DNA of 64,000 bases from Adiantum capillus-veneris (GCA_014529385.2 CM043970.1:44854279-44918278), one strand, 5' to 3'. Positions 37,901-52,124 are shown, counted from the stretch's first letter. The notes: generated by a model not told the origin, from the letters alone. A program made the numbers and translations.

Positions 37901-38663
37901 TTAAATTTGTTGATTCTTGTCTCTCAGATAGAGGCTTCTTTACATGCATTTACACTGTGGAAGAAGGAATGACCATTGAGCAGGTTGCACAGAGCATTGG
38001 GTTTGGCATTTATCATAGACAGGTTGTGAGGTGTACTCCACCTAGTGGGAAGAAGATGGGGCAGATGATTACTACCCAGGTATTGGTGTTGTTCTCTTTG
38101 GGGCTGTCGTTTGTGCAAATCTTCTTTGTCCCATTTAAGGTGAAAATGCATAAACAACCAATGTCTCTTTGCTTGTAGGTCACTTGTCTAATATTGGTTG
38201 TTTTTGTTCGCTCAACATCTCCTACTGCAAGCTTTGTAATGCATGGGGATCAGTTAAGGGATTTGGCACTAGGTGATGATCTTGATGTAGGGCAAGATCT
38301 TATCTTTGACATGTATGTATGCATTCAAATAAAGATAGAATGTAAAATTATTTTTGGTGATCTTTATGGAATATGGTTAATGGTTTGTGTGATTTTTCAA
38401 GAGTGCCAGCGGAGGATCTGGTGAAGAGAAAGGGTAGACCATGGCGGGGCGGTTGTCAGAGAGGTCAACGGCTTAGCAAATACATCGTCTCCGTCTTTAG
38501 TCATCTTGGGGACACGATTTTGGATTTGTTTGCTGGCACTGAAACTCTTGGGCTAGTGGCAGCATTTATGGATCACAATGTCATAATGCTAGACAAGGAC
38601 GAGCAAATCTATGATCGCCTGTTGCAACCATACTCAGCAAAGGTATGCATGTTGAAAAGATAA
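34931..38663 (+). pseudogene. Beta-class amino-DNA-methyltransferase-like gene in the MULE
   Basis: Start MDELPLAKRKK at 34931, then an acidic low-complexity tail in shifting frames. Exon-like blocks follow with GT..AG borders: VNQLFEESLALDPNWGPYL (about 35660), a Cys block MHCCVLCKFYVFEW (about 35890), FVPTTFGDRLFQLRRLGKC (about 36070), 36190-36920, 37000-37115, 37202-37553, 37638-38076, 38179-38312 and 38391-38642. The catalytic half has YVELIFADFPSN (motif IV position, normally DPPY/W) at about 37794 and later ILDLFAGTETLG (motif I, normally FxGxG) at about 38510, then VIMLDKDEQIYDRL. IV before I is the beta-class order of PF01555 enzymes, which methylate N6-adenine or N4-cytosine. Four in-frame stops (36187, 36613, 36685, 37320) and altered motifs indicate a dead copy. 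Confidence 0.65.
36189..36296 (+). repeat. 54-bp tandem duplication inside a methyltransferase-gene exon
   Basis: Two adjacent copies keep the frame and encode SARGRPSWLHLPIQ-like units. The left one begins right after a TAG where the right copy has CAG, showing directly that this stop arose by C to T. Confidence 0.9.
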
Positions 38664-39119
38664 ATATGTTAGTAGAGAATAATTTTGTATTGATAAAGCT
38701 TATTTTCTTTTCTTTGTGTCTCCTGTAGTTATGAGGATCACATGTCTACATCAGAATGCCATTAGAGACAATCATTTTTTAATTTGAGACAATCATTTTT
38801 TTGGGACTATTGGAAGTAATGTTTTGATGGATGCTATCCTTGTGATTGTTTTTTATGATATCATGTAGCTAATTGTTTGGACAATTTTTATTTGGATTAT
38901 AAATTTTTTATATCCTATGATTATGGTTTCTAAAGAGTATTATATTGTCATGTGAGTGGTATGGCTATTAAAATTGGTGTGTATTTTAATGGCTTGATTT
39001 CTATGCTCTCTCACTATGGTTTCCATGTGGTTGCAACAATAGTTAGTTTCTATTAGCAGCTCGATGACCAATTCAACGTCTTTTTAAGGAGACAAGTAGT
39101 ATGAGTTTTTTAGTGATTT

Positions 39120-39356
39120 TTTATATCCGCACCATTGGTTTGAAAACTCTTTATTTGCAACAATCATTTTTGAACTTTTCTAGTCTTCTTTGTTTTTTTC
39201 ATTATAGAGTTACACTGTGGTTTCGATCACTCTTCTCTTTAACATTACATGCTCGCTTAACATCATACCATGCCCCTAGGTACTCAATTTCAGAAGAACT
39301 TGAACTCTACTCATTGCTTTGTGCTCACTGCTCTTGGCTCGCTTTTTGACCACCCC
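39120..39356 (-). repeat. Right terminal inverted repeat of the MULE
   Basis: Inverted partner of 29507-29740. It ends GACCACCCC at 39356. Confidence 0.85.
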
Positions 39357-39365
39357 CATGATGGT
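39357..39365 (+). other. Right target-site duplication of the MULE
   Basis: CATGATGGT, differing from the left copy at its first base only. Confidence 0.75.
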
Positions 39366-40426
39366 TACATTACGTAACTGTATATATATTTGTGTGTATA
39401 TATTTATTTGCTTATGCATGTATGTAGGAACTAAGTATGGGTGCATAGCACCCGAAAGTTAGACGCTTCCTCTTGGGTATAGTCCTTTTTAAATGGTGGC
39501 GTTGCGATCATTGATCCACTCATGCATGGATTACCGCATTGTACCTTTGGTTTTACCACGGTTGAGACTGTGATTATATCTAAAGAGGGGCCACTTGACC
39601 TTTGGCGCTACTAGCCTCTGCTTAGGTCTACTAGTATGTATATGTATCTACGTTCTTGTGTGCTAATATACTTGTGTACGTATTTATAGATGAGTAAGGG
39701 GGAAAGCTAAATCTCATATTTCTCTTTGTAATGTAGATGTGAGACACGCGACCACCTGATGTAAAGAATCCATCTGGCTCTTCTTTTGGTTGGTTCATAT
39801 CCCAGGTGGGCTCCCACCCGGGTTGGACGTTGCCTCCAGTCCTCCAGTCGACAAGAGTCTTGAGGCTGTGAGAACAAGCAAAGAAACAAAGATTTTTTCT
39901 GGCTAGTTAACCCTAAACCATGAGTGTCATAGGTTTATTTTTGTTATTTTTAGGCATCCTACACCTACTCTACTCAGGTTCCTCCACCGGTCGTAGATCT
40001 AGATCTACAGTGGGAACTCTCTTTATGGGACCAGTACCTCCGTTCAATGGAGGGACTGTTTGGCCGGTACGCTCCGCAACAACTTGCGACCTATGGTCTT
40101 TCTTCATAGCCCACACCATGGGGAAGTTAAGGAAGGACTCCTTACCTCCAAAGCCTTGCACCCACAGCACCTCAGTCTACGGCCCCTTTTTATTGTCCTC
40201 CTCCCATTCCATGCAGGTTCCTACTCCCCTTCCATCATAAGGTCCCAGTCCCATGGCATCACAGGGTCTTACTCCACTCCATTCCACTCCTACTTTTCCA
40301 GAACACCATCGACGAACTTCCTCTATTGGCGTGCGTCGACGCTCGTCTCAAGGCAACGAGCGCCGATGGACAAAGTGGCGGTGGAGCTTGTGGCTTCGCT
40401 TGTTTTGGTAGTGACGGGGTGTTAAG
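39366..40426. other. Unclassified sequence with a weak protein-like stretch
   Basis: Frames at about 39950-40430 change repeatedly and are not recognised. Nothing supports a gene. Confidence 0.35.
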
Positions 40427-40722
40427 AGATAGACCAAACGGGTGCCCACCTAGCCAAACATATAGCCGGACACCACATTTGTACTCTATTAGTTTGCCAA
40501 GCTAGTGTAGTGATACCCTGTGTAAATCCTAATTCCAGAGTAGCAGGTCAATTCCATGAGTTGTAATGCTGTCATGACATTTATAAAAAGTCCATGTGAG
40601 CCGGCCACAATCCCTAGGTATAAAGGTCAATAACCTTAATGTGAAGTAAGTCTTTTCTTTAGAGAGGAAGGGAGCTCTAAAAACGTACGCTCAAGCTGAT
40701 TATGATCGATAAGCAGCAGCTA
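40427..40722 (+). repeat. LTR-like repeat, copy A
   Basis: Starts TGTTAAGAGATAG after CGGGG and contains TATAAAAAGTCC and a transcript-leader-like AGAGAGGAAGGGAGCTC. It matches the reverse complement of 49040-49337 over its whole length, about 80-85 percent by eye. It could be a solo LTR. Confidence 0.7.
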
Positions 40723-43133
<2,411 letters not shown>

Positions 43134-43361
43134 TCAAAGAGCAGAAAGAGCAATGCAGAAAGATGTCAGGACATGAGGGACAAGGTCTGTTTTCATCTTG
43201 TGGTAGATGTTCATGACCTCATCATATAATTCCTCTTTGTAGTAGGCTAGCACAAGACCATTAACAGCAGTAGTAGAATCCTCATCTGTGGTACTCTTGG
43301 CCATTCTGTTGAACGATCTCTCCACGACATCAAACCTGCGGGCCTTGGTAAGCTCTTTCAT
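43134..43361 (-). pseudogene. Pentatricopeptide-repeat (PPR) protein fragment
   Basis: The minus-strand frame reads VERSFNRMAKST, then TAVNGLVLAYYKEELYDEVM and IYHKMKTDLVPHVLTSFCIA. The spacing (F..M, then N.L..AYY, then a YDEVM helix, M......P) is that of about two 35-residue PPR motifs of the kind acting in organellar RNA processing. No start, targeting peptide or further repeats are present, and upstream sequence (to 43560) gives only more broken helical pieces. It is a scrap of a host gene. Confidence 0.55.
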
Positions 43362-44068
43362 GACCTTGACAAAGGTAGCACTATGAAGAGTTAACCCTGC
43401 TGCCCAACCTCATCGTACAACTCCTCAGTCGCTTGCCATTTTTGAGCACTGAGGAAGTTTTGACAACTACAAAGAAGACGTTATCATTCAAAATGAAGCC
43501 CGACTGAGCTTTGATCCATGTGTAGAGGCCATACCTCAGTATTGAATTAGATCATTCAGGATTGTATCAACATGGTCTCCTAGGCTTTTTGTACACAAGT
43601 AGTTTAGCATTTCATTTCATTTCGCTCTCTTTCTCCAATACGCCTACCTATAGAGATGGACATTAACGCCGCTCTTCAGTGCTTGCTGCAATATTTTATC
43701 CGACACACGCCCATTACTGAGCATTCTCGTGCATTGGCGATGATGATATTGATTTTCATCACGATATTAGGCTCTAGGTTTTATGCTTTCAATTGTACTT
43801 CAATTTGTTTTATTTTTTATTTTTACCCAGGCATCGGAATAGATACACAGACTGTATCAGTTGTTCTCACACTTAATTTTATATTTTTAAGACGGTTAAT
43901 ATAACATTTCATTTCATTTTTTTTCCATCTCTTTTCCCCCTCAACCAAACTGTGCACCCTACCTTTCTATTCGATTACCCCCAACCTCACAAGTTGATGA
44001 CCTCTTGTCCCCCACACATGCACAATCACTCGTCAATTTCGATGATATACACATACACACTCACAAAA

Positions 44069-44140
<72 letters not shown>

Positions 44141-45330
44141 TGTAAGACTTATTCTATATGGTCTTTCATAGCTTGTAGTTATTGCTCGTGGCTACGGAGT
44201 CTGCGATTTGTGTGTCTCTATTTAAGGTGGCGATAAGTGCTGCTAGGTCTCTTGGTACTATAGTGTTTGTTGTATCCATTCAAAGATGACCATCGAAAGT
44301 AGTTCCTACGAAATTTTTCACGAGAAATTCTCTTTGGGTCAGAGTACTCATAGCAATGTTTGTCGATCGAGTTTTAAGGGCTTACCAAAAACAATTCCAC
44401 ACCTAAAGCTCTTTTGTTTTTAGGTCAAAATTAAAAGATTTTCAGGTATTCACACTAAAACTTGTAAAACTTTGCCGATTTACTTGAAGGAAATAATGGA
44501 ATCTAGCCACTGCTTTGCTATTTTAGCTAGTTTCAATAACAGGGGTGAAATTTTACTAGCTTCTAATTTTCTTGTGACAACAATGGTTTAAAAGCTTACT
44601 CACATATACAATCCACCTCACTAATATCTGACACCCATCTGTGCGACTTGAACATTATGGCATCTGTACTTTGTTTTGTTCTAACTTGCATAACATTACT
44701 CAAATGATGAATTTTGCTGTTGACCTTTGTTTTCAAAAAATTGTTTAGCATTCGACAATTTGGATACTAGTCCATTCTTCACACCACCCCCAGGTACGTA
44801 ATTTACCATTTTTTTCCATAGTATTTTAATTCTCCTTAATGAATCCATTCCTATATGTATCTATGGCTATCATATTTCTTCAGATATCATCAATTATGCA
44901 ACATATATTGTCTGTCTATACTGCATGACATCCCTCATCATACTTCGACAATAATAATCACTTTCTCTCCTTGCTTGGAAGTTCATTTTGTTTGTGCATA
45001 TATTTAAGGACACAAAGTCAAGCAGTTTGTAATAGAGATAATACCATTGGACAATTTGAACGGGAAAAGATCTTTTACTTCTTTGCATTTTCTTATGGCA
45101 TATGAAATTAAGAATCCCTAAAGTTCTTGCTTGTGCTTGCACTACATGTAAATTCTATTGAGAGGATTTGGCATTAAGCTATGCAGCTACTCATATGAAT
45201 TGCCGTGTTTTGAGTTAGTGAACAAAAATTTGTAAGTACTCTGCTACTCAACTATACTCCAATGTGGTGTGACACAGGTAGAAATTGTTTTATCTTTTTT
45301 TATGTCTAGCCTAGTCCATTGGTCACCAAC
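43362..45330. other. Unclassified sequence with a (CA)n run
   Basis: CA repeats at 44073-44137. No gene recognised on either strand. Confidence 0.4.
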
Positions 45331-45333
45331 ACA

Positions 45334-45529
45334 CAGATTCGCCGATTTAGGCAGTGTGTAAATACTCATCTTGGTGCAGATCTGCCGATTTAGGCAGCAC
45401 ATTGATAAACTTCAAATTTATTATTTTTACACAATATCCAATGCAGATTCGAGATTTAGGCAGCATTAGTGCAGATTCGCCGATTTAGGCAGCACGCTTT
45501 ATTGGTATAGACTCGCCGGATGAGGCAAC
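45334..45529 (+). repeat. Cluster of five short direct repeats
   Basis: The word CAGATTCGCCGATTTAGGCAG occurs, with up to five differences, at about 45334, 45377, 45444, 45472 and 45508. The spacers are unequal (28-67 bp start to start) and not similar to each other. Confidence 0.8.
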
Positions 45530-46700
45530 ACCAATCACAAAATCATGCTGCAGTGGCTGGCCACCACTGTAACTGGTATGATTTTGTTACCCGGGTACAT
45601 AATGAAAGTGATTCGGATTTGGACTTATACTGTGGAATTGGAATTGGATTGGGAATTGGTATCTGGTGATTATTATGGCAGTGTTTATGTGATGAGATTT
45701 GACATTATGAGATTGATGATGAGTGTGACCAATGATATCCTGATTCATCAGGGTATGACATATACTGCTTATTCTAGGGTGAAAGCATGTTAACCTGTCG
45801 TGCTTTTTGTGCTAGTTAGCAGTTTCAAGTTAGAACATCTTCAAAAAGTTGGGCGTCCGGTAAATTTTTTTACAAATAATATCAAAATTTGTCGGAGGAT
45901 GTACATTTGGATTCCTTGTTTCAAGTTCTTTCTATTGATATATCATATGTCATAGATCTTAGAGATGTAGCTCAAGTTATTGTACTAGTTAGCATATGTC
46001 AAAATTGTGCTAGTTAGCATTGTCCGGGACATGAAAAAGCATGACAAGTTAACATGCTTTCACCCTCTAGTGGTATGGGACACTAGAATAGGTAGTATGT
46101 GGATGACGGCAGGCAAAAGGAATGTTGTCTAATTTTATGGATTTTCTTTACTATTTGATATAAATTTCTAATCATTGTTTTTGACAAGTATTGTTTGTAG
46201 ATTTTTATCTTCGCAACTGAGGCCAGTTGCTTTCCAATGGACAGGTATGTTATAGAATTGATATTTTATTATTTATTGCAGCAGTTGACAGGTGGAAAAG
46301 ACTAGACCCAGCTTGGCCTATGTGAATGGATATGTACATCATGTACATTTTATTATTCAAGTGCTCTTTTATGAGCTTTGGCCATTTATGATCGGCCGGC
46401 CAGTTTGTAACCAATTTGACCATTCAAGAAATCTATATAACAAATACGTGCAAGAGGGAAATGGTCACTCTTGCACGGGGGGAGATTTCACCCAGTGTAT
46501 GCATTGCTCTTCTCACCTCTCCTCTCTTCTCTCTCGTCGTGCCGGCGTAGCACTCCGCTCTAGGAGGTGCGCTTGCACGTTCTCGCTCGCTCTATCTCGC
46601 TCTCTATCTCTCTCTGTTTGCATACCTCGTGGTTATGTGCTATGCGGGTCGGCAGGTACGTAGATTTAGTCGTTTATGTCTTGTTATGTGCTATTTTCCA
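45530..46700. other. Unclassified spacer
   Basis: A + frame at 45545-45793 is open but not recognised. CT-rich run at 46590-46615. Confidence 0.35.
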
Positions 46701-48800
46701 GTATGTTGCAGGGCAGCCTTGCTTTCGGTTGTAGCAGTGTCCCCTCCTCATCTGAAAAATTTGTTGGGTACATGGATCGCGATCCATGTTTGGAGCCCAA
46801 ATTGACTTTTTTTGGTACCATCACAATCAGCATGATTAGTGGATCCTATGGTATCAAATTTCTTGAAAATGGACCTCTCGATTGAAAGTTAGGTCAATTC
46901 TGACACTTGATCAAAGTACTTTGCAGTTCTGGGCTTTTGGTTTGGTTTTTTATATCCAAATTCACTTTTGAAAAGACCACTAGACTCCTTGAGATGTTCT
47001 CTAGCTATGGTGCAAGTTTGGTATCAGCTGTGCCAAAGGAACATGGATCGCGATCTATGTACCTCTATGTCAGATGGTAATGAAACTTGACTCACAGCTT
47101 GCCCTTGGTCTCCTGATACTAGCTATATGGTTTTTGTATGATTTTAACTTGTTTACATCAGACAAAAGTCAATCCCTAGGTCTGTTTTAGGGTTTTTCTC
47201 TTTGAACAATTTTTGGCCCTTTTGACCCACTTTTTGAACTTTTTTGACAATGCTTCTTTGGGGAATTTTGTTCACAATGGTCTTTGCTACATGCTTGAAA
47301 AGTTTATGTCCAAAAATTTATCATGGATACATGGATCCCGATCCATGTTCCACCACTTTTGGATATGAACTTTGGTGTGTTGATAGCTTGTGATGTTTTT
47401 AGCTTGCTCCACAAAGAATTTTTGGATATGGATCAGTTTTGCCCTACCAAAACTGACTTCTACAGTTTGCTGTGACAGTTTAGATAATGTTCAGTTTTTT
47501 GCTCTTTTGACCACTTTTTACAACTTTTTTGCAGATGGTTCTTTTGGGAAAGTTGTTTCAAATGGTACCCCCTATCTATTGGTCTAGTTCTTGTGCAAAA
47601 TTTCAAAAAAGGTACATGGATCACGATCCATGTTTTAAAGCCAATTTGACTTTTCTTGGTATCATTAGGATCAGCATGTTTACTAGATGCTATGCTATTA
47701 AAAAAAAATACATTTGGACTTGTTTTTGTCATTCAAAAGTAAGTTCTTCCGTCTGTCCTACAATTTTTGGCTATCTTGCAAAATTTTGGTGTTTTAATCA
47801 ACTTCTTTCAATTTTTGGCTATGGTCCCTTTTGGCAAAGTTGTTCCACTAGTTATCAGGGATGTACTTGTCAAATATCACTCCCAAATGTCAAAAGGTAC
47901 ATGGATCGCTATCCATGTTTGACAACATTTTTTCATGAATTTTGTTATACATGTTCTCTATGCCCTGTAGAAGAAAAATCTCACCCCTTTTTTAATTTGG
48001 ATCCCAAAAAGTTGAAAAATCTCAAATTTTGTGTCTGTAATGCCTATTTTGCTGTTTTTTCCCTAACAGTCAATTCTAATGTGATTTTTGACTTTTTCTT
48101 TCAAGAAAACTTGATGAGAGCAATGTCTCGTTGATGCACAATGTCACTCATCACTTTTCACCAAAAATGGTCTCTGAGGTACATGGATCGTGACCTATGA
48201 TCCTCCACAAAATATGTCCAAACTTTTTAGATTGCTTCTAGAGAGTATGTTGATGCCCTTGATCCACAAATTTTTGAATTTGGATCACTTTTGAGGTCTC
48301 TACCATCAAATATTTAGAATTTCGGAGTTATGGTCATTTTAGCCAAAATATGATTTTCACTCTTTTTTCCCTCAATCTTTTAGCCCAAATTTGATGGTGG
48401 TAGTCTCTACTTACCCTACTCCTAAGTACTTAAATGAAACATGAAACAAAAACAAACAGAACGGTACAAAAAAGTGTTATAACAAAAAATGGTTTAGCAC
48501 CCTGAAAGCATGGAGAAAATCAGAGAATGAAATGCATGTTAAGTGAACCTTAACAAGCAAACACAACAACTCTACAAGCAAACCTATACTCAATGATCAG
48601 GGAAATCTGCCTATGTCCTTTCTCACAACTCTAGGTTATCACTCCATTTCAACACTCGAAAGGACTCGAAATGTAACGAAACTTTAGGAGTTCTAGAACA
48701 CCTAGGGGCACTATCCTACCACGTCTGGTTTCAATCCAAAAAGGTACCAAAATCACGATCCATCATTAAAAAGGTCTTGAAAATTGCAATTGATAAGTCC
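46701..48800. repeat. Diverged satellite, period about 285 bp, with a palindrome per unit
   Basis: The palindrome ACATGGATCGCGATCCATGT is perfect at 46770-46789 and slightly changed at 47041, 47329, 47614, 47899, 48181 and 48746. Steps are 271, 288, 285, 285, 282 and 565 (two units). The sequence after the palindrome also repeats (for example TTTGACTTTTCTTGGTA and ATCAGCATG blocks). The long + frame at 47529-48134 runs through monomers and is not a gene. Confidence 0.9.
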
Positions 48801-49039
48801 AAAAAGGTCGCCCTATGGTCTAGGAATACTCTCCTATGGTCAAAATGACTAAAAACAATAACTTAAGCACTCAAATATGATGATACGGCTCACTAACACG
48901 TAGTCGCGAACCTAAACAAAACTGACAATGCTTACACTTGAATGAAAGAGCAAAGAGAGAGGAACACAATGCACATTTTGAAATTGAAAATAGATTACCC
49001 AATCATTAGTTGTGATGATTACAAGTTGGAGCTGCTTCG

Positions 49040-49337
49040 TAGCTTGAGCATATGTTTTCAGAGCTCCCTTCTTCTCTAAAGATAAGCCTTACTTCACATT
49101 AAGGTTATTGACCTGTATACCTAGGGATTTCTAAATGGCCAGTGGCCGGCTCATATGGACTTTTTACAAATGTCATGACAACATTACAACTCATGGAATT
49201 GACCTGCTGCTACTTTGGAATTAGGATTTACATAGAGTATCACTACACTAGCTCGGCAAACTAATAGAGTACAAATGTGGTGTCTGTCTATGTGTCCGGC
49301 CAGGTGGGAGGCCATCCGGCCTGTCTCTTAATACGGG
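49040..49337 (-). repeat. LTR-like repeat, copy B (inverted)
   Basis: Inverted partner of 40427-40722. It ends (read on +) CTCTTAATA followed by CGGGG. Homology-like LTR features may extend inward to about 48900. Confidence 0.7.
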
Positions 49338-49379
49338 GGAATAGAGTCCTGTATTTAAGAGCGTGGCGTCCTTGACGAA

Positions 49380-50663
49380 CCCGTGCCAGAAACGCATGGG
49401 TGCTACTACATGGTAAAATATGGCGGGGAGGTGGACTTCGGTACAGCACATGGCATAGCATTTCAATGCCATCTTCAAATTCTTATACATTCAACGTATA
49501 ATAACTGTTTTGTAAAGTTTAAGACCAATTGTCTGATCATGCACACTACATTGAGGATGCGCTGCATGCTAGATTTCCAAATACCCCCGATCAACGTTTT
49601 TCACAACAATGGCTGGAGGGCTATATAAAAACATTTTTAAAAAACAAGCACTCCAATGTAAGGCGCGCAGCAGCCAACCAGGTTAGAGATCCAAACAGAA
49701 GCTATCGCGGTGGCAACATGGTAGACGCTGAGTGGGAGTGGGCAATGCAAGAAAAGAGCGATTAGGCTGACGGGCTCATCCTACCGACAACAAGGCGAAG
49801 CTCGTGCCAGGAAAACACCCACGCACTATGGCACAGGAGGAAAGGTAACCTGGAAGGACAAATATATAAGATTGATTAAATTATAACCTAAATCGGTGAT
49901 TGTAAAGATTGTGGTTGATGATTTGTTATTGTTATTGCTAACTAAGGAAAATATCACTCTTACTCGATCAACCAGAGAGATGGTCAAGTATCGGGAGCGC
50001 CATACAGAATTTGATACTTGGCGACGGTTGTTCGAAAACAACCACATCTCTCGCAGGCAATTCGACGCAGCATTTAGATCATTGCGAGCGGTAAGTTTAA
50101 ACAAGTAATTTTGTATCAATTGTTTTGACCTGTTGATAATTGTTTAATTTGGTTTGGGTTTATGTAGAGTCAAGGTGATCAAAACATACGTGCCTCTGGA
50201 CGACGACGAGAACGAGGAGGATTAGATAGAAAAATATTTGTCCAAAATTTCATAAAGTTCTAATGTGGCACAATGTATATACAACTATTTACATTTTATT
50301 TGTAACATTTTTAAAATAATTGATCTTCTCACATTAAATTATCAAGGTAAAGTAAATTTAATTTCAATTCTTTGATTTTTTTTAATACTCTTTCAAAAAA
50401 CAAGTGACGTTTCATTGTTTTATGCAGGTCAAAAATAAAGGTGCTCATTTGGGCCACTTAATTTTGGTGGCCAGTTGAGTACCTTTATTTTTGAATGGCC
50501 GTTTAGTGGTAATTAGCACGGTAATATCAACGGCAACAGACGCGATAATAGTCGCGGGTATATTATCGCTTCTGTTAACACGCTTATTGCTTCCAAACCA
50601 CTACCGTCTTTTGAGTCGCAATTATTGCCGCGTTAGCGTTTATAGACTACTCTTCTTATAGTG
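49380..50663 (+). mobile_element. 3' part of a CACTA element with TNP1-like exons
   Basis: The right border is CTTCTTATAGTG ending at 50663, a CACTA-type terminus. Before it lie subterminal short repeats (GGTAATATC, GATAATAG, TTATTGCCGCG). Coding blocks upstream: 49535-49765 (EDALHARFPN, RRAAANQVRD, WEWAMQEK) and 49960-50105 (MVKYRERHTEFDTWRRLFEN, RRQFDAAFRSLR), resembling the small DNA-binding TNP1/TNPA class that coats subterminal repeats. The left part, including any tnp2, is missing; copy B of the LTR-like repeat lies at the break. Confidence 0.6.
50430..50493. repeat. 64-bp hairpin in the CACTA remnant
   Basis: CAAAAATAAAGGT at the left and ACCTTTATTTTTG at the right, with further paired GGCCAC/GTGGCC inside. 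The stem is nearly complete. Confidence 0.85.
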
Positions 50664-51586
50664 GGCGTTGAACTAGAAACTTTTATTCCCGCACAGTTGA
50701 TATGAAAACGTTCGATATAACTGTTGATATTACAATCATCATTACTGACTACGATGGCGACGATGTATTGACATTGCAGAAACCTTAATCATCAACATCT
50801 ATAGCAACAAATACAGGAGAAAAAATTTGGCCATGACAGAGCCAACAAAACTTTGCCGCCCAATCAAATATAATAACCAATGAGGATTTTCTTTAATTAA
50901 GAAGATGCACAAAGGAACACCAATAGAACTTCAAAACACAAAGATGCTCATAATATTGACCCCTATATCGACATTGTCGGGTACCCTAAAAAACATGAGG
51001 TGTTGAACGTATGTACTGTAAATTAGTTCTAGTACTCTGATCTTGAGAAGTGGAAAAATATATTGCCATTTGTACATGACCATAGATGAACCAACGATCG
51101 GCACATCTTGGCGAAGGTAGCTATTGTTAGAGTCACTCAATGGTATACCTTGTTGTTGAGCTTGACAAAGAGAAGATTGTACTGCCTTTAGGATAGGAAG
51201 CTACGAGAAAAGCCAGTGCTTGAAACTTCTAGCATGTGATTTGTACTTTTTCAGTGATTGTGCACGTATTGTACAAGTCGACGATACAACAATGGATGGT
51301 TTCGTGAAAGGGTTTTTGATTTGGTCACACGTGGCAAGAAAGGGTCCGAAATATCAAGCATGACATCGCACTTGAAGCAAGCAAGCGACACGTGACGGGG
51401 ATAAGCCCATAGCAGAGAAATTAGGCGGCTATTATAGCCGACCAGGTGACGAGCTCCATGCAGCCCCTCAGACCCCTCTGTCTCTCTCTCTCTCTCTCTC
51501 TCTCGCTCGCGCGCACACACAAACACGCATATGCGCTCTCGGCTCTCTGTTATATATTATATCCCCGCTACGCGCGATCTCTGATC

Positions 51587-51625
<39 letters not shown>

Positions 51626-51684
51626 TCGCGGCCTCTGGTCGATCACAAGCACTGATCAAACCACCCACACACACGCAGCGCATT

Positions 51685-51743
<59 letters not shown>

Positions 51744-51794
51744 GGTTCTTCTCCATCTCCTCCCAGGCGAGCGCACAGCCTCTGGAAGGACAAT
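50664..51794. other. Spacer and putative 5' region of the small membrane-protein gene
   Basis: No gene to about 51400. From 51480 there are four CT-rich runs (51479-51504, 51588-51620, 51690-51739) up to the start codon at 51795; such CT tracts are common in plant 5' untranslated leaders. Confidence 0.45.
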
Positions 51795-52078
51795 ATGGCC
51801 GGGTAAGTTGCTTGTTCAGCTAGTTTGCATATTTCATTGCTACCTCTGTGTATATCATGGCCTCACGTTCTAATACTGTGATCGATATGGTACGGGGTCT
51901 TTGCAGTGTCAATAATGGCCAGAAGCGGCGTGTCGATATGACAACACCCAGTAACGTCCTTCGCCAGCAGCGAGAAAACCGAAGAGCACAGCAACAGAAA
52001 ACGGGGGAGGCAGAGTGGCTACAATGCCTGGTTCCTGTCTTTGGAGTTACGGCTGCAGCCGCCATCGCCATTTACATG

Positions 52079-52124
<46 letters not shown>

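Larger units (their letters stand above)
29507..39356. mobile_element. Mutator-like element with a methyltransferase-like gene
   Basis: The ends are inverted repeats of about 230 bp (29507 to about 29740, about 39120 to 39356). They start GGGTGTGTC on the left and, read inward, GGGGTGGTC on the right, and share long blocks such as GCCAAGAGCAG, GAGCACAAAGCAATGAG and ATGTTAAGCGAGCATG. A 9-bp target duplication flanks them. Inside are two divergent transcription units: a MULE transposase on minus (33.1 to 30.05 kb) and a methyltransferase-like gene on plus (34.93 to 38.66 kb), separated by 1.8 kb of tandem repeats. Long TIRs, 9-bp duplication and transposase type agree. Cargo in MULEs is known (Ulp1-like proteases, gene fragments, VANC proteins); a DNA-methyltransferase-like gene is unfamiliar to me. 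Confidence 0.85.

Noticed and set aside
45334-45529. CRISPR-like array
   Set aside because: Spacers are unequal and repeats degenerate; the genome is a plant nucleus.
47529-48134. 201-codon + frame
   Set aside because: Runs through several monomers of the 285-bp satellite; the repeated YMDxDPC words are the translated palindrome.
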